From the NCBI RefSeq assembly GCF_007859275.1, contig NZ_VOHC01000002.1, positions 57,065-121,064 of the forward strand: a stretch of 64,000 nt of DNA. The letters are read 5' to 3'. Source of the DNA: Planomicrobium sp. CPCC 101079 (GTDB lineage Bacteria; Bacillota; Bacilli; Bacillales_A; Planococcaceae). This document shows, piece after piece, positions 49,823 through 58,836 of the stretch. A model generated the notes under the pieces. That model made no database searches, was not told the DNA's origin, and saw only the letters and a list, made by a program, of their open reading frames with translations. The translations under genes and the position numbers were made by a program. Within the stretch, counting starts at the first letter, position 1, and every line of letters starts with the position of its first letter.

Positions 49823-50746
49823 TTATCCATCCGTTTTGGATAACGTGGGCTGGCTTTTCATCAATAATGGATTCCTATAGTAATTGCAGTTTTCCCATTT
49901 CAGTTCCTCAGATAAAATATCAAACGTCGTATTGAAAAAGCGCTGAACATGGCCGCTAGTGTCAGATGATGCCAACACTGCCTCCATGTCCAAGAAATAT
50001 TCACTGACTTCTTTATTGTAATAGGCTTCTTCAGGTTCTAAGGATGGGGCATTCAAGTCTTTGTACAGAAATGGGTAAGGCAAGACAAAGAAACTCGGCA
50101 CATCGACCTTGTCATCTCCCAGCCAGAATCCATACTCGATAAACTGCTCATCAAAGGCCGCTTTTTCAATTACTTTATCCATCGGAAAAGGTTCGGAAAT
50201 GTTTTGGATGATGATGGCCGATATATCAAAAGTTCCCCAGAAAAGTCCCGGTTTGACTTTTCGGCATCGCATTGGTCCGATGAATTTCAGTTCTTCATGC
50301 AAGGCGAAATGGAAAAGTTCAAGTCCACGCAATGCATCTTCCTGAACATAGACGGTGTGTTCCGTATCTTCGTCAAGCGGGATCTTGATATCCATTTCCT
50401 GCGGTTTCGGATAAATGCTGACCGGGGTTCCGAGCTTTTCCAACGTTTGAAAAATAAAGTCATAATACGCTTTGACCGGTGTTCCATTTTCCAGTTCCAT
50501 GGACTGTTTGTGCCCGTCAACTTGAACATGTATCGCGCTATTTCGAATGTCTGCATCCACTTGGAACATATGAGTTTCCCCGTAAAGAAGGCCCGTGGAA
50601 AACCCGTCTGCAGTCAAAGGCAGCATGACGTGTGCCCATTGCGGTTCTTGGTGTGCAACTTCCAATCGGATCTTCCCCAATATCTGGGATAGCAAGTGCA
50701 GTGTAGTCTTAGTACCTTTCCACTCGGAATACTTGATCAATTCCAT
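49823..50746 (-). CDS. DUF5996 family protein
   Basis: The 307-residue protein matches the DUF5996 family: WKGTKTTLHLLSQILGKIRL near the start, QVDADI, and a late GFWLGDDKVDVPSFF with a Pro/Tyr-rich region PSFFVLPYPFLY. No catalytic residues can be assigned. Function unknown. AAAGGGG before ATG 50744-50746. It stands alone between terminators. Confidence 0.82.
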   Translation of the reverse strand: MELIKYSEWKGTKTTLHLLSQILGKIRLEVAHQEPQWAHVMLPLTADGFSTGLLYGETHMFQVDADIRNSAIHVQVDGHKQSMELENGTPVKAYYDFIFQTLEKLGTPVSIYPKPQEMDIKIPLDEDTEHTVYVQEDALRGLELFHFALHEELKFIGPMRCRKVKPGLFWGTFDISAIIIQNISEPFPMDKVIEKAAFDEQFIEYGFWLGDDKVDVPSFFVLPYPFLYKDLNAPSLEPEEAYYNKEVSEYFLDMEAVLASSDTSGHVQRFFNTTFDILSEELKWENCNYYRNPLLMKSQPTLSKTDG

Positions 50747-50955
50747 GCAGTGTTCCCCTTTCGCTCAATAAGCTTAAGATAGGATAGCTCTCCAATGTCC
50801 GATTCAACTTCTTTGCGCCCCCTGATCCCCCATTCCATTTCAGACTCCAAACACAATGCAGCAATCCCTATTAGTTCTGCAAGGCGGCCTTGTTTCCCTT
50901 TTTCTATCTTCTTTCGTTTATAGGAAATTTTTCAGATGGCAAGGAAAGCCCCAAA

Positions 50956-50982
50956 ACAAAAAGAGCCTTTTCAGGCCCTTCT
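50956..50982 (-). terminator. Probable terminator of the DHA2 efflux gene
   Basis: AAGGGCC and GGCTCTT form a short stem with one G-T pair and TTTTTG downstream on the minus strand. Confidence 0.55.
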
Positions 50983-50996
50983 TGGTTACTGCATAT

Positions 50997-52442
50997 TTAT
51001 TCTGAAACTACTTTTTTCGTTTGCGTTGATTTGATAAAGAAAGCAAATACAAAACCTGCAATGGCTAAAACTAATCCGAAAATGAAAGCGTCTTGAACGC
51101 CCGCTGTTAACGATTCGCTGATTAGTGAAGCAGATGCGGGCGCATTCGCTCCTTCTATATACGTGGTCTGGCCAGTAGACATGATGGTGATTGCTACAGC
51201 AGTGCCGATTGCTCCTGAAACTTGCTGCAGTGTGTTCATTGCGGCAGTTCCGGATGGATAGAGATGTCTTGGCAATTGGTTAAGCCCGTTTGTTTGTGCA
51301 GGCATCATAACCATGGAAACACCGACCATCAGCAAAGTATGCAGCACAATGATTGTAATCATGGATGTTTCGACAGTAACATTCGATAACATCCAAAGCA
51401 TAACGCCCATAATGATAAACCCTGGAAGAACAAGCCCACGCGGCCCGTATTTATCGAAAATGCGGCCCGTTATCGGAGACATGATGCCGTTGAGAATACC
51501 CCCTGGCAACAACACAAGACCGGCTGTAAAAGCGGTTAATGCCAAGCTTGATTGCAAATACATCGGCAATAAGATCATTGAAGACATGATGATCATGAAT
51601 GTCAAGAATACCATGAGCAATCCAAGGGTGAACATCGGGTATCGAAAAACCCGCAGATCGATCATCGGTTCTTCCATTTTGAATTGCTTTACCGAAAACA
51701 ACACAAGGGCCATAAAGCCAACGGCAAGTGATAAGACTACCGAGGCGCTTCCCCAGCCATTTTCACCTGCAACACTGAAGCCATAAACGATTCCGCCAAA
51801 ACCGATTGAAGAAAAAACAATAGAAAGAATATCGATTTTCGGTTTAGTCAACGCCGAAACATTTTGCATATACAAAATGCCCGCCAGCAAAGCGATAAAC
51901 AAAAACGGCAACGAAATCCAGAAAATCCAGTGCCAGCTTAGATTTTCAAGGATTAAGCCGGAAATAGTGGGCCCAATCGCCGGTGCAAACATAATGACCA
52001 GGCCAATGAGTCCCATAGTGGCCCCTCTTTTATGCACAGGATAAATAACAAGAATGGTGTTGAACATAAGAGGCAATAACAATGCGGTTCCCACTGCTTG
52101 GAAAATCCGGGCAGCCAAAAGAATTTCAAAGCTCGGTGCAAGTGCTGCTATCAACGTACCGATAATTGAAAAGACCAAAGAAGCCAAAAACAATTGGCGG
52201 GTTGTAAACCATTGAATAAGTAAACCGGAAACAGGAACCAAGATCCCCATTGTCAGTAAATAGCCGGTTGTCAGCCATTGGATATCTGCTGGCGTTACCC
52301 TGAAAATTTCAATCAACTGATTGAGCGCCATATTTAAAGCCGTTTCACTGAACAAGCCGATAAAACCGGCGATTAAAAATGAAATTAAAATCGGTGCTGT
52401 TTTAATATTTTCTTCTATTTTCGAATTTGCTAATGTAGACAA
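50997..52442 (-). CDS. DHA2-family MFS multidrug efflux pump (LmrB/EmrB-like)
   Basis: A 481-residue transporter with 14 predicted helices. Motif C (GPTISGLILENLSWHWIFWI region, helix 5) marks drug/H+ antiporters. Start is TTG 52440-52442 with GGGAGGAA upstream. It follows a TetR regulator of the LmrA/YxaF type by about 56 bases, an arrangement equal to lmrAB of Bacillus subtilis (lincomycin and puromycin efflux). Substrates here are unknown. Confidence 0.9.
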   Translation of the reverse strand: MSTLANSKIEENIKTAPILISFLIAGFIGLFSETALNMALNQLIEIFRVTPADIQWLTTGYLLTMGILVPVSGLLIQWFTTRQLFLASLVFSIIGTLIAALAPSFEILLAARIFQAVGTALLLPLMFNTILVIYPVHKRGATMGLIGLVIMFAPAIGPTISGLILENLSWHWIFWISLPFLFIALLAGILYMQNVSALTKPKIDILSIVFSSIGFGGIVYGFSVAGENGWGSASVVLSLAVGFMALVLFSVKQFKMEEPMIDLRVFRYPMFTLGLLMVFLTFMIIMSSMILLPMYLQSSLALTAFTAGLVLLPGGILNGIMSPITGRIFDKYGPRGLVLPGFIIMGVMLWMLSNVTVETSMITIIVLHTLLMVGVSMVMMPAQTNGLNQLPRHLYPSGTAAMNTLQQVSGAIGTAVAITIMSTGQTTYIEGANAPASASLISESLTAGVQDAFIFGLVLAIAGFVFAFFIKSTQTKKVVSE

Positions 52443-52498
52443 CTTTTGTTCCTCCCGCTAATTTCAAGCTGTTTTTATGAACCAGCTTGAAAAATAGT

Positions 52499-53065
52499 TC
52501 ATTTTTTTATTAACAAAGGTATTTGGCTGGCAATGCGGCTCAGCGCTTCACCAGATTTTGAAGCAATGCTTAAAATAATTCCACCTTCTATTAGAGCAAT
52601 CAAAACCAGTGCATAATCCGCTGATTGCTTTTCGCTATAGCCGGAACTTAACAATTTTTCCTCGTATAACCTTTGCCATTCATCAAAAACCGACTGACAG
52701 GCTGCCCGAATAGGCTCATTCGTCAAATAAGTTTCTCCGGCTATCGTTCCGATAGGCAAGCCGAATACCGAATCCTTGTTGAACTCTTGAGCAAGTTTCT
52801 GGATATGGCCTTGAATAGCATTGATAGGATCTGCCGCTTCTGCTAAATCTTCCTGGACTTTATCTGAAACAAAGTTTTTGGTATGCTCGATAGCCGCTAT
52901 TGCCAATTGTTCTTTTCCTTCAGGAAAATAGTGATAAAGAGAACCTTTGGCAGTTCCGCTTTCTTCAATGATTTCCTTAAGGCCAACCCCATGATAGCCG
53001 CGCAAACGAAAAAGCCGGGAAGCTGTTTCTATCAATTGGTCCTTGGCGCTCCTTTTACTGCCCAC
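52499..53065 (-). CDS. TetR-family regulator, LmrA/YxaF type
   Basis: This 188-residue repressor has the TetR helix-turn-helix (RGYHGVGLKEIIEESGTAKGSLYHYFPEGKEQL, about 23-55) and the LmrA/YxaF C-terminal domain (IGTIAGETYLTNEPIRAACQSVFDEW). It likely controls itself and the DHA2 pump downstream in the same operon. A sequence similar to the LmrA/YxaF box (core TAGACCGGTC) lies at 53087-53108, about 30 bases upstream of the start. Confidence 0.9.
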   Translation of the reverse strand: MGSKRSAKDQLIETASRLFRLRGYHGVGLKEIIEESGTAKGSLYHYFPEGKEQLAIAAIEHTKNFVSDKVQEDLAEAADPINAIQGHIQKLAQEFNKDSVFGLPIGTIAGETYLTNEPIRAACQSVFDEWQRLYEEKLLSSGYSEKQSADYALVLIALIEGGIILSIASKSGEALSRIASQIPLLIKK

Positions 53066-53086
53066 AATTTTTCTCTCCTTCCGAAT

Positions 53087-53108
53087 TATAACGACCGGTC
53101 TACTTATA
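53087..53108 (-). promoter_or_regulatory. LmrA/YxaF-type operator candidate
   Basis: On the minus strand TATAAGTAGACCGGTC followed by GTTATA resembles the published Bacillus LmrA/YxaF recognition core (tagaNYGgTCTA). It lies upstream of both the TetR gene and the divergent MFS gene at 53248. Confidence 0.6.
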
Positions 53109-53247
53109 TTAGTTGAATAACCGGAAATTGTCCAATCTTTCTTTTCACTGGAAAGAAAATATTCTATCCCTTCTTTTTTCTAGACATTATATTAAAATTG
53201 TTTTACACTACTTTCTTATGTTATTAAATCAGCAAAGGGGTGACCTT

Positions 53248-54423
53248 ATGGCCCAATTACTGACGTCACGAAAAGTGGTTTTAATTGTTTTTATGATTTC
53301 AACATTTGCGATCGGCATGACTGAATACGTCGTGACCGGCCTGCTAACTCAATTTGCGAACGATTTAAATGTGGAAGTCGCGACGACTGGGTTATTGTTG
53401 AGCGTCTATGCAATTAGTGTAGCGGTCTTTGGACCGATTCTTAGAATTGCGACAATCAGAATTTCTCCGCGTCCTTTACTGATTGCCCTTATGGCTTTGT
53501 TTGTTGTCAGCAACATCATTGCAGCCACTGCTCCAAATTTCACAGTATTACTACTATCACGGCTTTTCTCTGCAATCATGCACGCGCCATTTTTTGGATT
53601 GAGCATGTCTGTCGCCTTTACCATTACCGAGCCGCATAAACGCCCTGGCGCTATCGCCGCGGTGCAAGGCGGGCTCACGATAGCTATTATGCTTGGCGTA
53701 CCGCTCGGTTCCTATATTGGAGGCATTCTCGATTGGCGCCTAGTCTTTTGGTTTATTGCCGGCCTTGGACTTCTGGCGTTAATCGGCATTATTATAAGTG
53801 TGCCTAATGAAAAATATGCCGTCATACCTAAACTACGCGATGAATTGCAAATCTTTAAAAACAAAAACGTCATGCTTGTTTTGGCAATCATCGTCTTCGG
53901 GTTTTCAGGCGTCTTCACTGCCTACACATTTCTCGAGCCAATGCTGCGGGACTATGCGGGCTTCGGTGTTGGCGGTGTAACAGTTGGCCTCTTTTTGTTC
54001 GGAGTCGGTGCGGTGGCCGGGAATTTCACTTCCGGCCGCATCCGCCCAGCGCTTTTAACACAAAGGCTAATTTTGGCCCTTGCCTGTTTAGCTGCTGTAT
54101 TGGCCCTATTTACGTTCCTGCTGCATTCCACGTTGCTGGCTCTTGTGATGTGCTTTCTGTTTGGTGCCGGAACTTTCGGAACGACGCCAATCCTTAACGC
54201 CAAAATAATTTTGGCGGCGACCGAAGCACCTTCGTTGTCTGGAACCATTGCAGCTTCCGTCTTCAATTTGGCAAATTGCATCGGGGCTTTGCTTGGTTCG
54301 TTGTTATTGGACCAGGGATCCAGCTTTACACTGATTACGCTCATTGCAGCTGCTATGATTTTATTCGGCTTGCTTCTTGCCGCTATTACAAATAAAGTTG
54401 AAGACAAAACGCTATTTTCATAA
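53248..54423 (+). CDS. MFS transporter (DHA1, AraJ/PbuE-like)
   Basis: A 391-residue, 12-helix major facilitator pump. Opening TFAIGMTEYVVTGLLTQ and helix 5 GVPLGSYIGGILDWR are typical of the AraJ/YdhP and purine-efflux branch. Start is ATG 53248, preceded by AAAGGGGTG; an in-frame ATG at 53113 would add 45 residues without a ribosome site. It diverges from the lmrA-like gene; the LmrA box candidate may influence both. Confidence 0.88.
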   Translation: MAQLLTSRKVVLIVFMISTFAIGMTEYVVTGLLTQFANDLNVEVATTGLLLSVYAISVAVFGPILRIATIRISPRPLLIALMALFVVSNIIAATAPNFTVLLLSRLFSAIMHAPFFGLSMSVAFTITEPHKRPGAIAAVQGGLTIAIMLGVPLGSYIGGILDWRLVFWFIAGLGLLALIGIIISVPNEKYAVIPKLRDELQIFKNKNVMLVLAIIVFGFSGVFTAYTFLEPMLRDYAGFGVGGVTVGLFLFGVGAVAGNFTSGRIRPALLTQRLILALACLAAVLALFTFLLHSTLLALVMCFLFGAGTFGTTPILNAKIILAATEAPSLSGTIAASVFNLANCIGALLGSLLLDQGSSFTLITLIAAAMILFGLLLAAITNKVEDKTLFS

Positions 54424-54460
54424 GAAAAGGCCAGGTCATTATTCGACCGGGCCTTTTCAA
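54424..54460. terminator. Bidirectional terminator
   Basis: AAAAGGCC and GGCCTTTT form the outer stem, with an inner GGTC/GACC pair, between convergent MFS and YkvI-family genes. Confidence 0.78.
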
Positions 54461-54471
54461 TATTGAAGTTA

Positions 54472-55521
54472 TTATGCTGTTTTAGGTTTCCGCAAATCGG
54501 CTAGAATAAGGGCACCTATAAGGATTAGCCCCAAATAGCCAACTGCAGGATAAAACCAGTTGACAAGTTTCGTAAAGCCTACAAAACTCAAGCCGAAAGC
54601 AATAACTCCAGCGACTATGACAAAGATTCTAAAACGTGGAGTTCCGATACTAGCAAAACGCGCAGAGAAAGAGAGAAGCATACTGACGGCAGTATTGTAA
54701 ATCATCAAAAAAATCACAAATGCCATAATGAGGCCAATCGCCGGCGATAAGTTGTCCGCTATTCTCAGCATAGGCAAGTCTGCTCCACCGACAACATCCA
54801 CTTTAGCGAAAATGGCTAAAGCACTTAAGAAAAGCAAAAAACCAAATCCAAGGCCGCCGATCAGACCTCCTCGCCTTGCAACTTTAACGTCTTTTTCAGC
54901 GCCGCCCATGACTAGCGCCATAGAAGTGCAAAGTGCGATTGAAAGAGAAACATAGTTAACGGCTGATAATATCCAGTGGGGTGCGGCAGATAATTGAGAT
55001 TCAGCAATGGGCTCAAGCGCCGCAAAGCTTAAATCTTTAGTTGCAATGCTGTAAATGACAATTCCAATGATCATCAAAATCAAAAAAGGTGTGATGCTCC
55101 CGATGATTGCAATCACCTTTTTCACGTCCATCATAATCGTGATAATAACCAAAACTATCATAAGCCCACGCCCAAAAGCTCCAGCTAAACCAAATTGCTG
55201 GGAGAAAATTGAGCCGGCTCCAGCAATCATCACAACTAGAATTCCAAACAACGTTAAGATGAGAGTATAGTCAATGATCTTCCCAATCACCTTTCCGCCG
55301 ATTGCATAAATGACCTCTTCATGAGAGACTGTCTGCATCCGGCTGCCCATACCAGTCAATACCATCCCCAAATAGCCAAACAGCAGCATCGCCAGCAATG
55401 CACCGCCCATTCCCCAGTATCCAAAACTTGTAAAGTACTGCAAAACTTCCTGCCCCGAAGCAAAACCTGCCCCAACAACAATCCCGATAAAAGCACTTCC
55501 CATTTTTATACTTCTATTCAT
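54472..55521 (-). CDS. YkvI-family membrane protein (LeuT/APC-like fold)
   Basis: The 349-residue protein has ten predicted helices and begins KMGSAFIGIVVGAGFASGQEVLQYF, the conserved unwound-helix segment of the YkvI family, distant relatives of branched-chain amino-acid and NSS transporters. The substrate is unknown. TTGGAGG immediately before ATG 55519-55521 sets the start; the TTG at 55533 is part of the ribosome site region. Confidence 0.87.
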   Translation of the reverse strand: MNRSIKMGSAFIGIVVGAGFASGQEVLQYFTSFGYWGMGGALLAMLLFGYLGMVLTGMGSRMQTVSHEEVIYAIGGKVIGKIIDYTLILTLFGILVVMIAGAGSIFSQQFGLAGAFGRGLMIVLVIITIMMDVKKVIAIIGSITPFLILMIIGIVIYSIATKDLSFAALEPIAESQLSAAPHWILSAVNYVSLSIALCTSMALVMGGAEKDVKVARRGGLIGGLGFGFLLFLSALAIFAKVDVVGGADLPMLRIADNLSPAIGLIMAFVIFLMIYNTAVSMLLSFSARFASIGTPRFRIFVIVAGVIAFGLSFVGFTKLVNWFYPAVGYLGLILIGALILADLRKPKTA

Positions 55522-55718
55522 TTTATCCTCCAATCTTAATGTTCCGGCAGCAAAAAAATGTTTCTATCAAAATACCTCATATTGTTATTTCTTATTAAAC
55601 GTATCATACCCTCCTATCTTTCATCTCAACCCGCTATTTCTCCTGTCCTTCCTACATTCTTCTCCTTCAATAAGGCGCAACTTAACCTTCGATAAAAAGG
55701 GCAGACGCCCCTATCCGT

Positions 55719-56267
55719 TTACATGTTTTTAATGCTTTTGCTTAACAGCGGCAATCCCTGCAAAAACAAGTGGTCATTTTGATCCAAGCATTCAATAAGA
55801 GCATCGGGCAATTGCTCCGCATAGCGCTCTAAATGCCGAAATGGTACAACTTCATCGTGCAAACTATGGAAAAGGAACAATAGAGGCAAGTGTTTTCTAT
55901 TTAAAAAAGCATTTTCAGCTATTGTAAAATCCTCTTTCATCCACTCTTTATCTATCCCCCAAAAAGGCGCCGCAATGCTGATTAACGCATCGAACCGGCA
56001 ATCCCCCTCTTCCTCCAGAAAAAATTTCAGTAAAGCTGATCCGCCAATCGAATGGCCGATCAACAATGCGCCATCAGGCATCCGGAAAATTTCTTCTTTT
56101 AATACCGCTTTCCATTCTTCGTATCGAGGGTTTTCAGGAGCCGGCATGGGAGGGCTTCTCACCTCATAACCTTCCAACGATTTTTCTAGATGCGCCACTA
56201 AACCTGAACTGCCTTCCCCGTTCCCTTGCGGACCAGCACTATGAATGAATAAAACCGATTTGCCCAA
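55719..56267 (-). CDS. RBBP9/YdeN-like alpha/beta hydrolase
   Basis: A 182-residue serine hydrolase. The nucleophile Ser is in LIGHSIGGSA (about 71-80), the Asp in HSLHDEVVP (about 135) and the His in NDHLFLQ (about 163). Small size and sequence place it with YdeN/RBBP9-type hydrolases. Substrate unknown. The start is TTG 56265-56267, eight bases after GGAGG. Confidence 0.87.
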   Translation of the reverse strand: MGKSVLFIHSAGPQGNGEGSSGLVAHLEKSLEGYEVRSPPMPAPENPRYEEWKAVLKEEIFRMPDGALLIGHSIGGSALLKFFLEEEGDCRFDALISIAAPFWGIDKEWMKEDFTIAENAFLNRKHLPLLFLFHSLHDEVVPFRHLERYAEQLPDALIECLDQNDHLFLQGLPLLSKSIKNM

Positions 56268-56314
56268 TAGAGCCGCCTCCTTCTTATCCTCTTTACAATA
56301 TCACCTGTGACTAG

Positions 56315-56350
56315 AGAAAAAAGCTGCCATTTAAAAAGGCAGCTTTTCTA
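56315..56350 (-). terminator. Terminator of the M20 gene
   Basis: AAAAGCTGCC and GGCAGCTTTT form a 10-bp stem with T-run on the minus strand. Confidence 0.85.
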
Positions 56351-56356
56351 AGAATA

Positions 56357-57526
56357 TTACTGGGAAATCACTTCATGCTTTTCTTTATTTTCCTTTCCAC
56401 TTTCCATATGTTCAAATGTGCGGATCACCACACGCGCCAATATCTCAACACCGGTCATCAAGCTCTCCCGGTTAAAGGACATTTTGGGATGGTGCAATCC
56501 TGGCGCCAAATCACAGCCAAGTCCAAGCATCGTCGCTTTGACCGCCGGGCGTTTCAATGTGTAGTAATGAAAATCCTCTCCGCCCGGAGTCACAACAGGA
56601 GGAACCAGAGATTCTTCCCCCACAGTTTCCTTTATTGCAGAAGCCATCAATTCTACTGCAGTTTCATGCACTTGGGCTGCCGCGATTTCCGCAGTCACTT
56701 CAAGGCTTATTTCAACATCTGCCAATTGAGCTACCGATTCGACCGCTTTTTCCACTTGGATCATCAGCTTTTCGATCACTTCGTTTGTCTGGGCCCGGAC
56801 GTCAATGCTGAAAGTGCCGGTCCCTGGAATGATGTTCGCTGATTCACCGCCTGCTTGAAACATGGTCATCTTCGCTGAATGCGGAACCATCGGATCCACG
56901 TGGATTGACCGGATGGCATGGACAAGCAGCGCCATCACTTCAATAGCGTTTTGCCCTTGATGCGGCCTTGCTCCGTGAGCATCGGTTCCTTTGATTGAAC
57001 CCTTCAGCATTCTCGCTGCACCATTCATGATGGCTGGAGCCGAATAGCCATGGCCGATTTCCTGAACTGGGCGAAGGTGGACACCGTATAAATAGTCGAT
57101 ATCATCAACGACGCCTTTTTCGATAAAGGACAATGCTCCATTCCCTTTTTCTTCCGCCGGTTGAAACAGCACTTTCACTTGTCCCAGCTTCGGCATGCCG
57201 ATTTTCTTCAATACAAGCAAAGCACCAACTGCCATCGCCATATGCGCATCATGGCCGCATGAATGGTTGGCCTGGTAAATACCATCGACTTCCTGCCACA
57301 AAGCATCAATATCGGTGCGAAGACCGACGCACGGCTCTCCGCTTCCAATAGTCACTACAAGTCCTGTTGAATCATCAAACGTTTCAACAGTGAAGCCTTC
57401 TTTCTCTAAAAATGTTTTCAAGTATCGAGTGGTTTCAAATTCCTGCCAGCTGATTTCTGGATGAGTATGTAAATGTTCAAAGACCTTATGGACGATTGGT
57501 TTCGCTTCCTGTAAAGCTGTTTGCAT
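56357..57526 (-). CDS. M20-family amidohydrolase (N-acyl amino acid hydrolase type)
   Basis: A 389-residue metallo-hydrolase of the M20D group. Metal ligands are seen in CGHDAHMAMAVGAL (about 94-107), the catalytic Glu in FQPAEEKGNG (about 130), and a later TPGGEDFHYY and GLHHPKMSF. It removes acyl groups from amino acids or similar amides. GGGAGG before ATG 57524-57526 sets the start, seven codons after an in-frame start at 57547. Confidence 0.92.
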   Translation of the reverse strand: MQTALQEAKPIVHKVFEHLHTHPEISWQEFETTRYLKTFLEKEGFTVETFDDSTGLVVTIGSGEPCVGLRTDIDALWQEVDGIYQANHSCGHDAHMAMAVGALLVLKKIGMPKLGQVKVLFQPAEEKGNGALSFIEKGVVDDIDYLYGVHLRPVQEIGHGYSAPAIMNGAARMLKGSIKGTDAHGARPHQGQNAIEVMALLVHAIRSIHVDPMVPHSAKMTMFQAGGESANIIPGTGTFSIDVRAQTNEVIEKLMIQVEKAVESVAQLADVEISLEVTAEIAAAQVHETAVELMASAIKETVGEESLVPPVVTPGGEDFHYYTLKRPAVKATMLGLGCDLAPGLHHPKMSFNRESLMTGVEILARVVIRTFEHMESGKENKEKHEVISQ

Positions 57527-57596
57527 ATTGTGCCTCCCGTTATTCATTTTCTTAATAATTATCCTTTTATTTTATCACAATAATCTGATAAATGAC

Positions 57597-57625
57597 TTTA
57601 CATCCCCACTCATTTGGAATATATT
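57597..57625 (+). promoter_or_regulatory. Promoter of the padR-DUF4188 operon
   Basis: TTTACA (57597-57602), 17 bases and TATATT (57620-57625) lie about 50 bases before the padR start. Confidence 0.65.
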
Positions 57626-57627
57626 AT

Positions 57628-57650
57628 ATATATATCAAAAAGATATATAT
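57628..57650 (+). promoter_or_regulatory. PadR-type operator candidate at the transcription start
   Basis: A perfect inverted repeat, ATATATATC and GATATATAT around AAAAA, lies just after the -10 and covers the likely start point. PadR repressors commonly autoregulate through such AT-rich dyads. Confidence 0.55.
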
Positions 57651-57675
57651 CCGATAGATATATGGAGTGATTTTT

Positions 57676-58227
57676 ATTATAAAGGAAAACAACACGCAAT
57701 ATGCGTTGCTGGGGCTTTTGACAATAGGCTGCGATACAGGCTATTCCATGAAACAAATGATTGATGGCAGTTTGAATCATTTCTGGAAAATCAGCTACGG
57801 GCAAATCTACCCGACACTTAAGCTGCTGGTCGATAAAGGATATGCCCGAGTTCATGATACAGCACAAGAAGGAAAACCGGATAAAAAAGAATACCAAATC
57901 ACTGCGGAAGGAACCGAAGCGCTGAAACGCTGGCTCGCCCAGCCAATCGCAGATCTTCCGGTTGAAAAAAACGAACTGTTGCTGAAGTTATTTTTCAGCC
58001 GCCACCAAGATCCGGAATCGACTCGCCGCCATTTGGATAACTACCAAGAAAAGCTTTATGTGCGCTATGACACGTATAAAGCAATCAAAGAAATGATTGC
58101 TATTCGTTTAGCAGACGAAAAAGATGCGCCGTTTTGGCTGATTACGCTGGATTATGGCATGCGGACTACACAAGCAGCAATCGACTGGTGCGAAGAAACA
58201 AAGAAACTTTTAATCAAGGAGGAATAA
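57676..58227 (+). CDS. PadR-family transcriptional regulator, non-standard start
   Basis: The protein of about 183 residues has the PadR winged helix (YALLGLLTIG through ISYGQIYPTLKLLVDKGYA) and the C-terminal Vir_act helical dimerisation region. The only standard start in frame, GTG 57667, overlaps the ribosome site GGAGTGA (57664-57670). Homologues begin near KENNTQYALLG; the best spaced codon is ATT 57676 (eight bases after GGAG), followed by ATA 57679. It probably represses itself and the DUF4188 gene that starts two bases after its stop codon. Confidence 0.85.
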   Translation: MIKENNTQYALLGLLTIGCDTGYSMKQMIDGSLNHFWKISYGQIYPTLKLLVDKGYARVHDTAQEGKPDKKEYQITAEGTEALKRWLAQPIADLPVEKNELLLKLFFSRHQDPESTRRHLDNYQEKLYVRYDTYKAIKEMIAIRLADEKDAPFWLITLDYGMRTTQAAIDWCEETKKLLIKEE

Positions 58228-58229
58228 CG

Positions 58230-58730
58230 ATGAGCGCTCAGGTTTTTCCAGGGAGACATACTGTCGAACACCATGAAGGATTTGTTGTTTTTGTCATTGG
58301 AACACGCATCAATAAATGGTGGGCCGTCCGTAAATGGTGGCCTGTATTCACCGCAATGCCGCCCATGATTAAAGAGTTATATACCAACAAAGAAGCAGGC
58401 TGCTTGTCCATGGAAAATTTTTTTGGACTGCGCACCACTCTGATGATTCAATATTGGCGCTCAGAGGAAGATTTATTGGCTTACGCAAAAGGGCAGAAAC
58501 ATTTAACTGCTTGGAAAAACTTTAACCAGAAAGTCAGCAACAATGATGCAGTCGGCATCTACCATGAAACTTATATCATCCATCCCGGCCAGTTTGAATC
58601 GATTTACGGCAATATGCCTGTGTTCGGCCTGGCAAAAGCTCTCGGCATGCAGCCAATCAATTCAGCCACCAATTCCGCCCATAAAAGGCTTCGGAAAAAA
58701 GAGCGCCTGCAGATGGATGAACTGGGGTAA
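58230..58730 (+). CDS. DUF4188-family (monooxygenase-like) protein
   Basis: The 166-residue protein matches DUF4188, with the invariant VVFVIGTRINKWW start and WRSEEDLLAYAKGQKHLTAW segment; the fold is ABM/dimeric alpha-beta-barrel like, distantly related to heme-dependent aldoxime dehydratases and monooxygenases. Activity is unproven. AAGGAGG precedes ATG 58230. It is paired with padR, and a padR/DUF4188 pairing suggests the protein handles the PadR inducer, possibly an aromatic compound. Confidence 0.85.
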   Translation: MSAQVFPGRHTVEHHEGFVVFVIGTRINKWWAVRKWWPVFTAMPPMIKELYTNKEAGCLSMENFFGLRTTLMIQYWRSEEDLLAYAKGQKHLTAWKNFNQKVSNNDAVGIYHETYIIHPGQFESIYGNMPVFGLAKALGMQPINSATNSAHKRLRKKERLQMDELG

Positions 58731-58757
58731 GGGCATTTCCTGGTGCTTTCGGCAAAT

Positions 58758-58800
58758 AAAAAAAGCGGCTTCTGATCCGAACAGCAGAAGCCACTTTTTT
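58758..58800. terminator. Bidirectional terminator
   Basis: GGCTTCTG and CAGAAGCC form the stem, flanked by A-run and T-run, between convergent genes. Confidence 0.85.
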
Positions 58801-58836
58801 ATTTGCCACTGCGGACATTTTCAAAAGTGATAAATC

